From assembly GCA_026785765.1 (NCBI GenBank), contig JAJAZK010000462.1, positions 1-8,972 on the forward strand: a stretch of 8,972 nucleotides of DNA. The letters run 5' to 3'. The stretch is from Rhodoferax sp. Its GTDB lineage: Bacteria; Pseudomonadota; Gammaproteobacteria; Burkholderiales; Burkholderiaceae_C. Below are positions 1-6,378 of the stretch, one piece after another (position 1 is the first letter of the stretch; each line of letters begins with the position of its first letter). The position numbers and the translations under genes are program-made. A model generated the notes under the pieces. It searched no databases and was not told the DNA's origin. It saw only the letters and a list, made by a program, of their open reading frames with translations.

Positions 1-1399
1 AGGCAATTGCCAATGCCGTCCTGCCGCCATCGCGCGCGGTCTTGCGCCCGACCAGATCATTCGCCTGGATCGCCGTGGTACCTTCGTAAATCGTCAAAAT
101 CCTGGCGTCGCGGTAATACTGTGCGGCACCGGTTTCTTCAATAAACCCCATGCCACCGTGCACCTGCACGCCCAGGCTGGTCACCTCCAGGCTCATCTCG
201 GTGCTGAAACCCATGACCAGCGGCACCAGGTATTCGTAAAACGCCTGGTTCTGCTTGCGCGCCTCGGGGTCTGCATGGTGGTGCGCTGCGTCAAAGGCCG
301 CCGCCGCGACCGCAGCCATGGCACGGCAACCCTCGGTGTAGGCGCGCATGGTCATCAACATGCGTTTCACATCCGGGTGGTGGATGATGGGCACGCTGGC
401 CTGGATCGACCCGTCCACCGGCCGGCTCTGCACCCGGTCGCGGGCAAACTGCACTGCTTTCTGGTAGGCCCGCTCGGCGACAGCGATGCCCTGCACACCC
501 ACCGCATAACGGGCCGCGTTCATCATGATGAACATGTACTCCAGGCCGCGGTTCTCCTGCCCCACGATCTACCCGACGGCGCCGCCGTGGTCCCCATATT
601 GCAGTACCGCCGTCGGGGAGGCCTTAATGCCCAGTTTGTGCTCGATGCTGACGCACCATACATCGTTGCGGGCGCCGCAACTGCCATCCGCGTTGACCAA
701 GAACTTGGGTACCACGAACAGGCTGATCCCCTTGACTCCCTCCGGCGCCCCAACGACACGCGCCAACACCAGGTGCACGATGTTCTCGGCCATATCGTGT
801 TCACCGTAGGTGATGTAGATCTTGGTGCCGAACAGTTTGTAGGTGCCGTCGGGTTGCGGTTCAGCGCGGCTGCGCACCAGCGCCAGGTCCGACCCCGCCT
901 GTGACTCCGTCAGGTTCATGGTGCCGGTCCACTTGCCGCTCACCAGGTTCTGCAAATAGGTCGCCTTCAAATCATCCGATCCGGCCGTCAGCAGGGCCTC
1001 GATGGCGCCATCGGACAACAGCGGGCACAAGGCGAAGCTCATGTTCGCGCTGTTGACCATTTCGATACAGGCCGCGCCAATCGTCTTGGGTAGCCCCTGG
1101 CCACCGTATTCCACCGGATGCTGCAGTCCCTGCCAGCCGCCTTGCGCAAACTGGCGAAAGGCTTCCTTGAAGCCGCTGGTAGTCGTGACCTTGCCGTCCA
1201 GGAAGGACGATGGGTGCTGGTCGCCTTCCCAGTTGAGCGGGTCCAGAACGCCCTCGTTGAACCTTGCCGACTCCTGCAGCACCGCCTGCGCCGTCTCCAG
1301 ACCGGCGTCCTCAAAACCCGGCAGCACGGCCACAGCGGCGATGTTGGCGACATGTTCGATGTTGAACAACATGTCCTTGATGGGTGCGACATAACTCAT
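1..1399 (-). pseudogene. Long-form acyl-CoA dehydrogenase (FadE/DmdC-like), interrupted by an in-frame TAG and cut by the window edge
   Basis: This flavoenzyme family introduces a trans-2,3 double bond into acyl-CoA thioesters and hands electrons to ETF. ATG at 1399 is chosen because GGAGG lies five bases upstream (1409-1405). Visible parts: N-terminal helical domain (about 1-155), the FAD/substrate motif WTGTMNLTESQAGSDLA (157-173), the middle beta domain with IEHKLGIKASPTAVL (252-266), then TAG as codon 277 (571-569). After it the same frame stays open to base 1 and continues family sequence: QENRGLEYMFIMMNAAR, VHGGMGFIEETGAAQYYRD, and IYEGTTAIQ, whose Glu (codon 439) fits the catalytic base. 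About 466 codons are present; the family runs to about 600, so the C-terminal end is outside. The frame is unshifted and only this codon is wrong; family members usually have Tyr or another bulky residue there. A product ending at 276 would lack the catalytic Glu. It lies third in the etfB-etfA operon. A sequencing error is the main alternative. The substrate range is not determined. Confidence 0.85.
569..571 (-). other. Premature amber codon inside the acyl-CoA dehydrogenase
   Basis: The plus-strand CTA reads as TAG in the dehydrogenase frame, between GGAVG and IVGQENRGLEYMF. Both flanks are typical acyl-CoA dehydrogenase sequence in the same frame, so a single substitution (for example from TAC, TAT or TGG) explains it. 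There is no frameshift. No strong ribosome binding site for a restart was seen just after it. Confidence 0.85.
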
Positions 1400-1415
1400 G
1401 ACAACCTCCAGAATC

Positions 1416-1459
1416 AAAAAAGCCGCTGGCCCGACACATTGGAATGCCGGACAACGGCT
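1416..1459 (-). terminator. Intra-operon terminator-like hairpin between etfA and the acyl-CoA dehydrogenase
   Basis: Read on the minus strand, AGCCGTTG (1459-1452) pairs with CAGCGGCT (1428-1421) as eight pairs including one G-U, with two further C-G pairs inside after a mismatch. A run of six T (1421-1416) follows at once. This is the form of a Rho-independent terminator. It ends only seven bases before the GGAGG of the dehydrogenase, leaving no room for a separate promoter, so partial termination (attenuation) of the etfBA transcript is more likely than a full stop. An RNA-processing or stability role is the alternative. Confidence 0.6.
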
Positions 1460-1519
1460 GACGCTGCGACCGCCGACCCGACACCGGGGGCGGCAAGGAC
1501 TGGCGCGGCAGGACTCAGG

Positions 1520-2452
1520 TCAAAGGGCAGCGACCAACTCCGGAACCGCCACGAACAGGTCGGCCTCGAGTCCGTAATCGGCAACACTGAAAATCGGCGC
1601 TTCGGCGTCCTTGTTGATGGCCACGATGACCTTGCTGTCCTTCATGCCGGCAAGGTGCTGGATTGCACCACTGATGCCACAGGCCACATACAACTGCGGC
1701 GCCACGATCTTGCCGGTCTGCCCGACCTGCCAGTCGTTGGGCGCGTAACCCGCGTCCACCGCAGCGCGTGAGGCACCCATGGCGGCACCGAGTTTATCCG
1801 CCAGCGGTGTCATCACCGCCATGAACTTCTCGGAACTGCCCAAGGCGCGGCCACCGCTGACGACGATCTTGGCGGCGGTCAGTTCGGGCCGGTCGTTGCG
1901 TGCGATCTCGCTGCCCATGAAGGTAACCTTGGCGCTGGCGACCACTGCGGCCAGCACCTCGACCGGGGCCGCACCACCGCTGGCCGCTGCCGGGTCAAAA
2001 CCGGTGGTACGCACGGTCAACACCTTGATCGCATCCAGGCTCTGCACCGTCGCGATCGCGTTGCCGGCGTAGATCGGGCGCTCGAATGTGTCGGCGCTCT
2101 CCACCTTGGTGATGTCGGAGATCTGGCCGACATCGAGTTTGGCGGCAACGCGCGGCGCAATGTTCTTGCCCGACGCGGTCGCCGCAAACAGGATATGGCT
2201 GTAGTGGGCGGCGATTGCCAGCACTTGGGCCGAAACGTTTTCCGCCAGAGCGTGGGCGAAGCCAGCGTCATCGGCATGCAGCACCTTGGCCACGCCCGCG
2301 ATGGCAGCGGCAGCGGCAGCGGCGGCGCCGGCATTTTCCCCGGCCACCAGCAGGTGCACATCACCGCCGCATGCAAGAGCGGCAGTCACGGTATTGAGGG
2401 TCGCCGGGCGAATGCTGGCGTTGTCGTGTTCGGCAATTACGAGAGCGGTCAT
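1520..2452 (-). CDS. etfA: Electron transfer flavoprotein subunit alpha
   Basis: The alpha subunit carries the FAD of the soluble heterodimeric ETF, which accepts electrons from acyl-CoA dehydrogenases and delivers them to ETF:quinone oxidoreductase. At 310 residues it is the usual full length. The N-terminal domain (about 1-185) opens with TALVIAEHDN. The C-terminal FAD domain shows the family landmarks in order: VVSGGRALGSSEKF (197-210), GASRAAVDAGYAPNDWQVGQTGK (226-248), ACGISGAIQH (257-266) and INKDAEAPIFSVADYGL (279-295). ATG at 2452 follows the etfB stop after one base (TGA-C-ATG), with AAGGTGA inside the end of etfB as ribosome binding site, so the two are translationally coupled. An alanine run at residues 43-50 lies in the N-terminal domain. 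No damage is seen. Membership of the group I (respiratory) ETFs is inferred from the partner subunit. Confidence 0.97.
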   Translation of the reverse strand: MTALVIAEHDNASIRPATLNTVTAALACGGDVHLLVAGENAGAAAAAAAAIAGVAKVLHADDAGFAHALAENVSAQVLAIAAHYSHILFAATASGKNIAPRVAAKLDVGQISDITKVESADTFERPIYAGNAIATVQSLDAIKVLTVRTTGFDPAAASGGAAPVEVLAAVVASAKVTFMGSEIARNDRPELTAAKIVVSGGRALGSSEKFMAVMTPLADKLGAAMGASRAAVDAGYAPNDWQVGQTGKIVAPQLYVACGISGAIQHLAGMKDSKVIVAINKDAEAPIFSVADYGLEADLFVAVPELVAAL

Positions 2453-2453
2453 G

Positions 2454-3203
2454 TCAGATCACCTTTGCTTCGGTCTTGAGTTTGGCAACCAGGGTGGCCA
2501 CGTCCGGAACCTTGATGCCGGCGCTGCGTTGCGGTGGCTCCTGCACCTTCAGGGTCTTGATATGGGCCTTCACATCCACACCAAGGTCGGCCGGCTTGTA
2601 GATGTCCATCTGTTTCTTTTTCGCCTTCATGATGTTGGGCAGCGTCACGTAACGCGGCTCGTTCAGGCGCAGATCCGTCGTTACCACGGCCGGCAGCGAC
2701 ATCACAATCGTCTCCATGCCGCCGTCTACCTCACGCGTGACGCGGGCCTGGCCGTCAACAATTTCGACCTTGCTGGCGAAGGTAGCCTGTGGCATATCGC
2801 ACAGGGCGGCGAGCATTTGCCCGGTCTGGTTGCAGTCATCGTCGATTGCCTGCTTGCCCAGGATCACCAGGCCCGGCTGCTCCTTCTCGACCAGCGCCTT
2901 GAGCAGCTTGGCAACGGCCAGGGGCTGCAATTCTTCGCTGGTTTCGACCAGGATCGCGCGGTCCGCCCCAATCGCCATCGCTGTACGCAGCGTCTCCTGG
3001 CACTGGATCACGCCGCAGGATACCGCGATCACTTCGGTGGCGACACCCTTTTCGCGCAACCGCACCGCCTCTTCGATGGCAATCTCGTCGAACGGATTCA
3101 TGCTCATCTTGACGTTGGCAATGTCCACGCCGCTGCCATCGGACTTGACGCGTACTTTCACGTTGTAGTCGACAACGCGTTTCACAGGTACCAGGACCTT
3201 CAT
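2454..3203 (-). CDS. etfB: Electron transfer flavoprotein subunit beta
   Basis: The beta subunit binds AMP structurally and carries the loop that docks onto partner dehydrogenases. The protein is 249 residues, the family's usual length. It begins MKVLVPVKRVVDYNVKVRV, has NPFDEIAIEEAVRLREKG (37-53), GKQAIDDDCNQTGQMLA (116-132), and the signature region VTREVDGGMETI (155-166) to DLRLNEPRYVTLPNIMKAKKK (177-197). The last stretch closely matches what I recall of the mitochondrial ETF beta recognition loop, including its docking Leu, which places the protein in group I rather than in bifurcating or FixA types. ATG at 3203 is preferred over an upstream in-frame Met (3236), because GGAG stands eight bases before it and homologues start with MKVLVPVKR. 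It is the first gene of the etfB-etfA-dehydrogenase operon and is divergent from the TRAP genes. Confidence 0.97.
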   Translation of the reverse strand: MKVLVPVKRVVDYNVKVRVKSDGSGVDIANVKMSMNPFDEIAIEEAVRLREKGVATEVIAVSCGVIQCQETLRTAMAIGADRAILVETSEELQPLAVAKLLKALVEKEQPGLVILGKQAIDDDCNQTGQMLAALCDMPQATFASKVEIVDGQARVTREVDGGMETIVMSLPAVVTTDLRLNEPRYVTLPNIMKAKKKQMDIYKPADLGVDVKAHIKTLKVQEPPQRSAGIKVPDVATLVAKLKTEAKVI

Positions 3204-3468
3204 TACTGAGACTCCATTGATTGGTTGAACAGACACACCGGGCTTGGCTGAGTGATTTTATGCGGGCACCTGCGCCGCAAGCTGCGCCCTGGCGACATTC
3301 TGGCGACTCGGGACGACAATCGGGACACTTAAAACGAACGGCCGTGCTTTTATGATAGTGGATTGCCGCCAGCCCCGGCACGGGTACAGCGGTTCGGGTA
3401 AACATGGACTGCCCCGCCAGTGAATACCGCTTACAGTGATTGCAATTCAATTACTGGAGTTGCCAACC
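3204..3468. promoter_or_regulatory. Divergent control region between etfB and the TRAP binding-protein gene
   Basis: These 265 bases must hold the promoters for both operons. Possible elements: on the minus strand, TAAAAT at 3260-3255 is a -10 candidate for etfB about 52 bases before its ATG, without a convincing -35. On the plus strand, TATGAT at 3351-3356 is a -10 candidate for the TRAP operon, with a poor -35 (CTTAAA, 3328-3333) 17 bases upstream. The heptamer TCGGGAC occurs twice, at 3308-3314 and 3320-3326, twelve bases apart. A small inverted repeat, TGCCG/CGGCA, lies near 3364-3380. Ribosome binding sites flank both ends. The region assignment follows from gene orientation; the individual boxes are weak guesses. 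Confidence 0.4.
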
Positions 3469-4485
3469 ATGCCCCGACTTACCTTACCCACCCTGGGCGC
3501 TATGACTGCCCTGTTCGCAAGTCTGGCACATGGGCAGACGGTTCTGACCGCGTCGACCTGGGTTCCTCCCACCCACGCCTTGAGTGTGGCGCAAAAAGAA
3601 TGGTGCGACCTGCTGGAGAAAAACACCTCGGGCAAGATGAAGTGCAACATATTGCCGCGCGCCGTTTCGGCCCCAACGGGCACTTATGACGCGGTGAAAA
3701 ACGGCCTGGCCGACCTGTCGTTCACCGTTCACGGCTATACGCCAGGCCGCTTCGTGGCGACCCAGATGGCAGAGTTTCCGTTCCTTGGCAACACCTCGGA
3801 ACCCATTTCCGTGGCCTTCAACAAGATTGCGACCCGGTACCCGGAGTTCGCTGCGGAACATCAGGGTGTCAAGGTGCTGGCGTATTTCACGCACGGCCCG
3901 GGCATCGTGTTCAATGTGAAGAAGCCGATCGCCAAGGTCGAAGACCTGGGAGGTCTCAAGTTCCGGGTGGGCGGAGGGATGGTCAACGACATTTCCAAGA
4001 CCCTGGGCATGAACGTAACCCTCAAGCCAGCCACCGAGTCCTACGAACTTCTGTCGGGCGGGGGGATGGACGGCACACTGTTTCCAGCGGAGTCGACCGA
4101 GTCGTTCCGGATCGACAAGATCATCAAACACGCCACCGTGTTCCCGGGCGGCCTGTACAACACCAGTTTTGTGGCATTGATGAACCAGGCGCGATACGAC
4201 AAGCTCAGCGCCGACGAGAAAAAGGCGATTGACGCGATCTCCGGGGAACCCTATGCGCGTATGTTCGGCCGCAACTGGGACAAGGTGGATCGGCGCGGCA
4301 TGGCACTGATGCAGGCGAATGCTGTGCAGATCGTCCGGGCCGACGCCAATTTTGTGGCCGAAGTCAAGAGCAAGACCTCCGGGCTGGAAGCCAAGTGGGT
4401 GGCTGACGCAAAGGTCAAAGGCCTCAAGGATCCGGCCAAGGTACTCGCCGAATTCCGCGCCGAGATCGCGAAACAGGAGAAGTAA
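3469..4485 (+). CDS. TRAP transporter substrate-binding protein, DctP family
   Basis: This is the periplasmic solute receptor of a tripartite ATP-independent periplasmic transporter, which captures a (usually carboxylate) solute for sodium- or proton-driven uptake. It has 338 residues, normal for the family. ATG at 3469 has GGAG nine bases upstream (3456-3459). A signal peptide is visible, with one Arg at position 3, hydrophobic LTLPTLGAMTALFASLA, and probable cleavage near HG/Q (22-23). Family features include TWVPPTHALS near the mature start, FPFLGNT (103-109), and GLKFRVGGGMVNDISKTLG (162-180). The Arg at 166 corresponds to the conserved residue that clamps the substrate carboxylate in most DctP proteins. 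SYELLSGGGMDGTLFPAEST (191-210) is the second lobe's ligand-facing region. Cys46 and Cys59 could form a periplasmic disulfide. It is the first gene of the operon, followed by a hairpin and the two membrane subunits. The substrate is not identifiable here. Confidence 0.93.
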   Translation: MPRLTLPTLGAMTALFASLAHGQTVLTASTWVPPTHALSVAQKEWCDLLEKNTSGKMKCNILPRAVSAPTGTYDAVKNGLADLSFTVHGYTPGRFVATQMAEFPFLGNTSEPISVAFNKIATRYPEFAAEHQGVKVLAYFTHGPGIVFNVKKPIAKVEDLGGLKFRVGGGMVNDISKTLGMNVTLKPATESYELLSGGGMDGTLFPAESTESFRIDKIIKHATVFPGGLYNTSFVALMNQARYDKLSADEKKAIDAISGEPYARMFGRNWDKVDRRGMALMQANAVQIVRADANFVAEVKSKTSGLEAKWVADAKVKGLKDPAKVLAEFRAEIAKQEK

Positions 4486-4494
4486 ACCCTCGAC

Positions 4495-4506
4495 GCTGGC
4501 GCCAGC
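4495..4506. repeat. 12-bp perfect palindrome after the binding-protein gene
   Basis: GCTGGCGCCAGC reads the same on both strands and begins nine bases after the TAA of the binding-protein gene. It could fold as a short stem upstream of the larger hairpin at 4521-4547. In GC-rich DNA a palindrome of this size can be chance. Confidence 0.35.
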
Positions 4507-4520
4507 CTGCCAACGACCGG

Positions 4521-4554
4521 ACGGCTCTCGTGGACAATGAGAGCCGTTTTGCTT
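4521..4554 (+). terminator. Intra-operon terminator-like hairpin between TRAP binding protein and permease genes
   Basis: ACGGCTCTC (4521-4529) and GAGAGCCGT (4539-4547) form a perfect 9-bp stem with a 9-base loop, and the stem runs into TTTT and then GCTT. The shape is a Rho-independent terminator with a short T tract, 35 bases after the binding-protein stop. It lies upstream of the DctQ-type gene in the same operon, so the natural reading is partial termination or 3' end stabilisation, giving more binding protein than membrane subunits. The GTG at 4530 lies in the loop, which argues against its use as a start codon. Confidence 0.65.
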
Positions 4555-4571
4555 GGCACGCAGGTATTTGG

Positions 4572-5054
4572 ATGAACCGTCTGTTGGAGTGGGTGTGTGG
4601 CACATTGTCTGGTGTCGCACTGTTTTGCATCATGGCGCTGACGTTTTTTGACGTCAGCGGCAGGAAACTCGTGTCGACATCGATACCAGGCTCGCTGGAA
4701 CTGACCGAACTGCTCATGGTTGTGGTCATATTTGCGGCCCTGCCATTGGTGTCCCTGCGCGGCGAACACGTAGTGTTCGACTCCATGGACAGCTATCTCG
4801 CGCCGCCCTTGCAGCGCCTGCAACGGGGCCTGGTGCACGTGCTCAGCGCGCTGCTGCTGATCGGGCTGGCGTACCTGATGTGGCAAACCGCCGGCGAGTT
4901 CGCGCAGAGCGGCGAGACGACGGCGCAACTCAAGTTGACGAAGGCACCGTTCATTTACGGAATGTCGGTGTTGTGTGCACTGACAGGATGCGTGCATCTC
5001 GGACAGCTTGCGAGACCGCCCGTGCAAGAGCCGGTCGAGGCGGCTGCCCTGTGA
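4572..5054 (+). CDS. TRAP transporter small permease, DctQ family
   Basis: This is the four-helix accessory membrane subunit of the TRAP transporter, which pairs with the large DctM-type subunit. From ATG 4572 it has 160 residues, normal for the family. Hydrophobic segments stand at about 8-29, 42-62, 86-106 and 128-146. Family landmarks are FDVSGRKL (26-33), IPGSLELTELLM (38-49), and LRGEHVVFD (62-70) after helix 2. The frame is open back to a GTG at 4530, but that codon sits in a hairpin loop and has no good ribosome binding site. ATG 4572 has AGG about eight bases upstream and gives a normal short N terminus, so it is preferred with moderate certainty. The stop codon overlaps the GTG start of the large permease. 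Confidence 0.9.
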   Translation: MNRLLEWVCGTLSGVALFCIMALTFFDVSGRKLVSTSIPGSLELTELLMVVVIFAALPLVSLRGEHVVFDSMDSYLAPPLQRLQRGLVHVLSALLLIGLAYLMWQTAGEFAQSGETTAQLKLTKAPFIYGMSVLCALTGCVHLGQLARPPVQEPVEAAAL

Positions 5055-6343
5055 CGCAGGCCCTGCTCGGCTTCGCGGCCATCTTCCTGCTGGCGTTGTT
5101 GCGCGTGCCACTGGCGTTCGCGATGGGAATCGTGGGCCTGATCGGTATGGGGGTCATGCGCGGCTGGCACGCGGCTTTGGTCAGCACGGCGCAGGTGGTG
5201 CATGAAACCGGCTTTGCCTACACGCTGTCGGTGATTCCACTATTCATCCTGATGGGAAACTTCGTCGCCAAGGCCGGGCTGGCGCATGAACTGTTCCGGG
5301 CCGCTTACGTGTTCATCGGCCATTTGCGTGGCGGCCTGGCCCATGCAACTATTGCCGCCTGCGCCGGGTTCGGAGCGATCTGCGGCTCCTCAATTGCCAC
5401 CGCGGCCACCATGAGCAAGGTCGCCTATCCTTCCATGAAAAAGCTGGGCTACAGCGACTCGCTGTCGACTGGTGTGATCGCCGCTGGCGGTACCCTGGGC
5501 ATCATGATCCCGCCGTCCACCATCATGGTGATTTACGGCATCGTCACCGAAACCAATATCGGCAAGTTGTTCGCCGCCGGTGTCATCCCTGGCTTGCTGA
5601 CGGCCCTGCTGCTGATGCTGGCCGTGGTGGTGGTGACGTCGGCCGATCCGGACCACGCTCCGCCTGGCGACAAGTCGAACTGGTCGCAGCGCTGGGCTGC
5701 GCTGCGTGGTATCTGGGGCGTATTGTTGCTGGTGATCGTGGTGCTGGGCGGAATCTATGGCGGTGTGTTTACCGCCACCGAAGGGGCTGGCATTGGCGCC
5801 TCCGGCGCTTTCCTGTTTGCGTTGGCGCGGCGCGCACTCGGATGGAAGTCGCTGCTCGAAGTGCTGGTGGAGTCGGCCCGCACCACCGCAATGCTGTTCG
5901 CGCTGCTGATCGCGGCAACCATTTTTGCAAACTTTGTCAATTTCACATCGATGCCGGGCGACCTGAAGGACTCCATCACCCATCTAGGCCTGTCGCCGGT
6001 GATGGTGGTTGCGGCCATGATGGTGATCTACGTCGTGCTCGGCACCGTGATGGAGGAGTTGACGATGGTGCTGTTGACCCTTCCGCTGTTTTTCCCCATC
6101 GTGACAGCGCTCGGTTTCGATCCCATCTGGTTTGGCGTATTGATCGTGATGGTGATCCAGATCGGCCTGATTTCCCCGCCTGTTGGCATGAACCTGTTTG
6201 TGCTCAACGCGCTGTTGCCCAAGGTTGGTCTGGGGCGCATTTTCAAGGGGGTCTGGCCCTTTGTCGTGGTGCAGATCATCATGCTTGCCATCCTTGTGGC
6301 GTTCCCCATGCTGAGCCTGTGGCTGCCGTCCTTCATGCGTTGA
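5051..6343 (+). CDS. TRAP transporter large permease, DctM family
   Basis: This is the transport-catalysing membrane subunit, in the inner membrane and member of the ion transporter superfamily. From GTG 5051 it has 430 residues, the usual DctM length. The start overlaps the small-permease stop as GTGA, and GAGG lies ten bases upstream; although the frame is open further upstream (to 4880), that stretch is charged, out of frame inside the previous gene, and not family-like. Conserved stretches in order are: IPLFILMGNFVAKAGL (62-77), ACAGFGAICGSSIATAATM (103-121), GVIAAGGTLGIMIPPS (141-156), GVFTATEGAGIGA (238-250) and IGLISPPVGMNLFVLNAL (371-388). The first and second halves each carry the re-entrant-type GTLGIMIPPS / GLISPPVGMN motifs expected at the substrate site. 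The operon ends here, converging with the MscS-type gene after 28 bases. Confidence 0.95.
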   Translation: MTQALLGFAAIFLLALLRVPLAFAMGIVGLIGMGVMRGWHAALVSTAQVVHETGFAYTLSVIPLFILMGNFVAKAGLAHELFRAAYVFIGHLRGGLAHATIAACAGFGAICGSSIATAATMSKVAYPSMKKLGYSDSLSTGVIAAGGTLGIMIPPSTIMVIYGIVTETNIGKLFAAGVIPGLLTALLLMLAVVVVTSADPDHAPPGDKSNWSQRWAALRGIWGVLLLVIVVLGGIYGGVFTATEGAGIGASGAFLFALARRALGWKSLLEVLVESARTTAMLFALLIAATIFANFVNFTSMPGDLKDSITHLGLSPVMVVAAMMVIYVVLGTVMEELTMVLLTLPLFFPIVTALGFDPIWFGVLIVMVIQIGLISPPVGMNLFVLNALLPKVGLGRIFKGVWPFVVVQIIMLAILVAFPMLSLWLPSFMR

Positions 6344-6344
6344 C

Positions 6345-6378
6345 GCCCGATGGCCCGCAGGCGGCGACGCATCAGGGC
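6345..6378. terminator. Possible shared hairpin at a convergent gene junction
   Basis: The 28 bases between the large permease stop and the MscS-type stop contain GCCCGATG (6345-6352), which pairs imperfectly with CATCAGGGC (6370-6378, one bulged A). The hairpin would overlap the stop region of the channel gene. There is no T tract on either strand, so termination is only suggested by the position between converging genes. Confidence 0.25.

Noticed and set aside
158..904. Plus-strand open frame opposite the acyl-CoA dehydrogenase
   Set aside because: It is antisense to family-conserved sequence, rich in His, Arg and Gly, with no domain and no good ribosome binding site. It spans the amber codon only because it lies in a different frame.
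2286..3209. Plus-strand open frame opposite etfB and the start of etfA
   Set aside because: It is a shadow of two well-conserved genes. The protein shows no family features.
3484..4620. Long open frame (378 codons) on the minus strand opposite the TRAP binding-protein gene
   Set aside because: It is antisense to a clearly conserved protein, has a low-complexity His/Arg/Gly-rich composition and no recognisable domain. Long antisense frames are common in GC-rich genomes.
4880..5050. Upstream extension of the large permease frame
   Set aside because: It overlaps the small permease in another frame and is Arg-rich. The GTG at 5051 overlapping the TGA is the standard arrangement and gives the normal family length.
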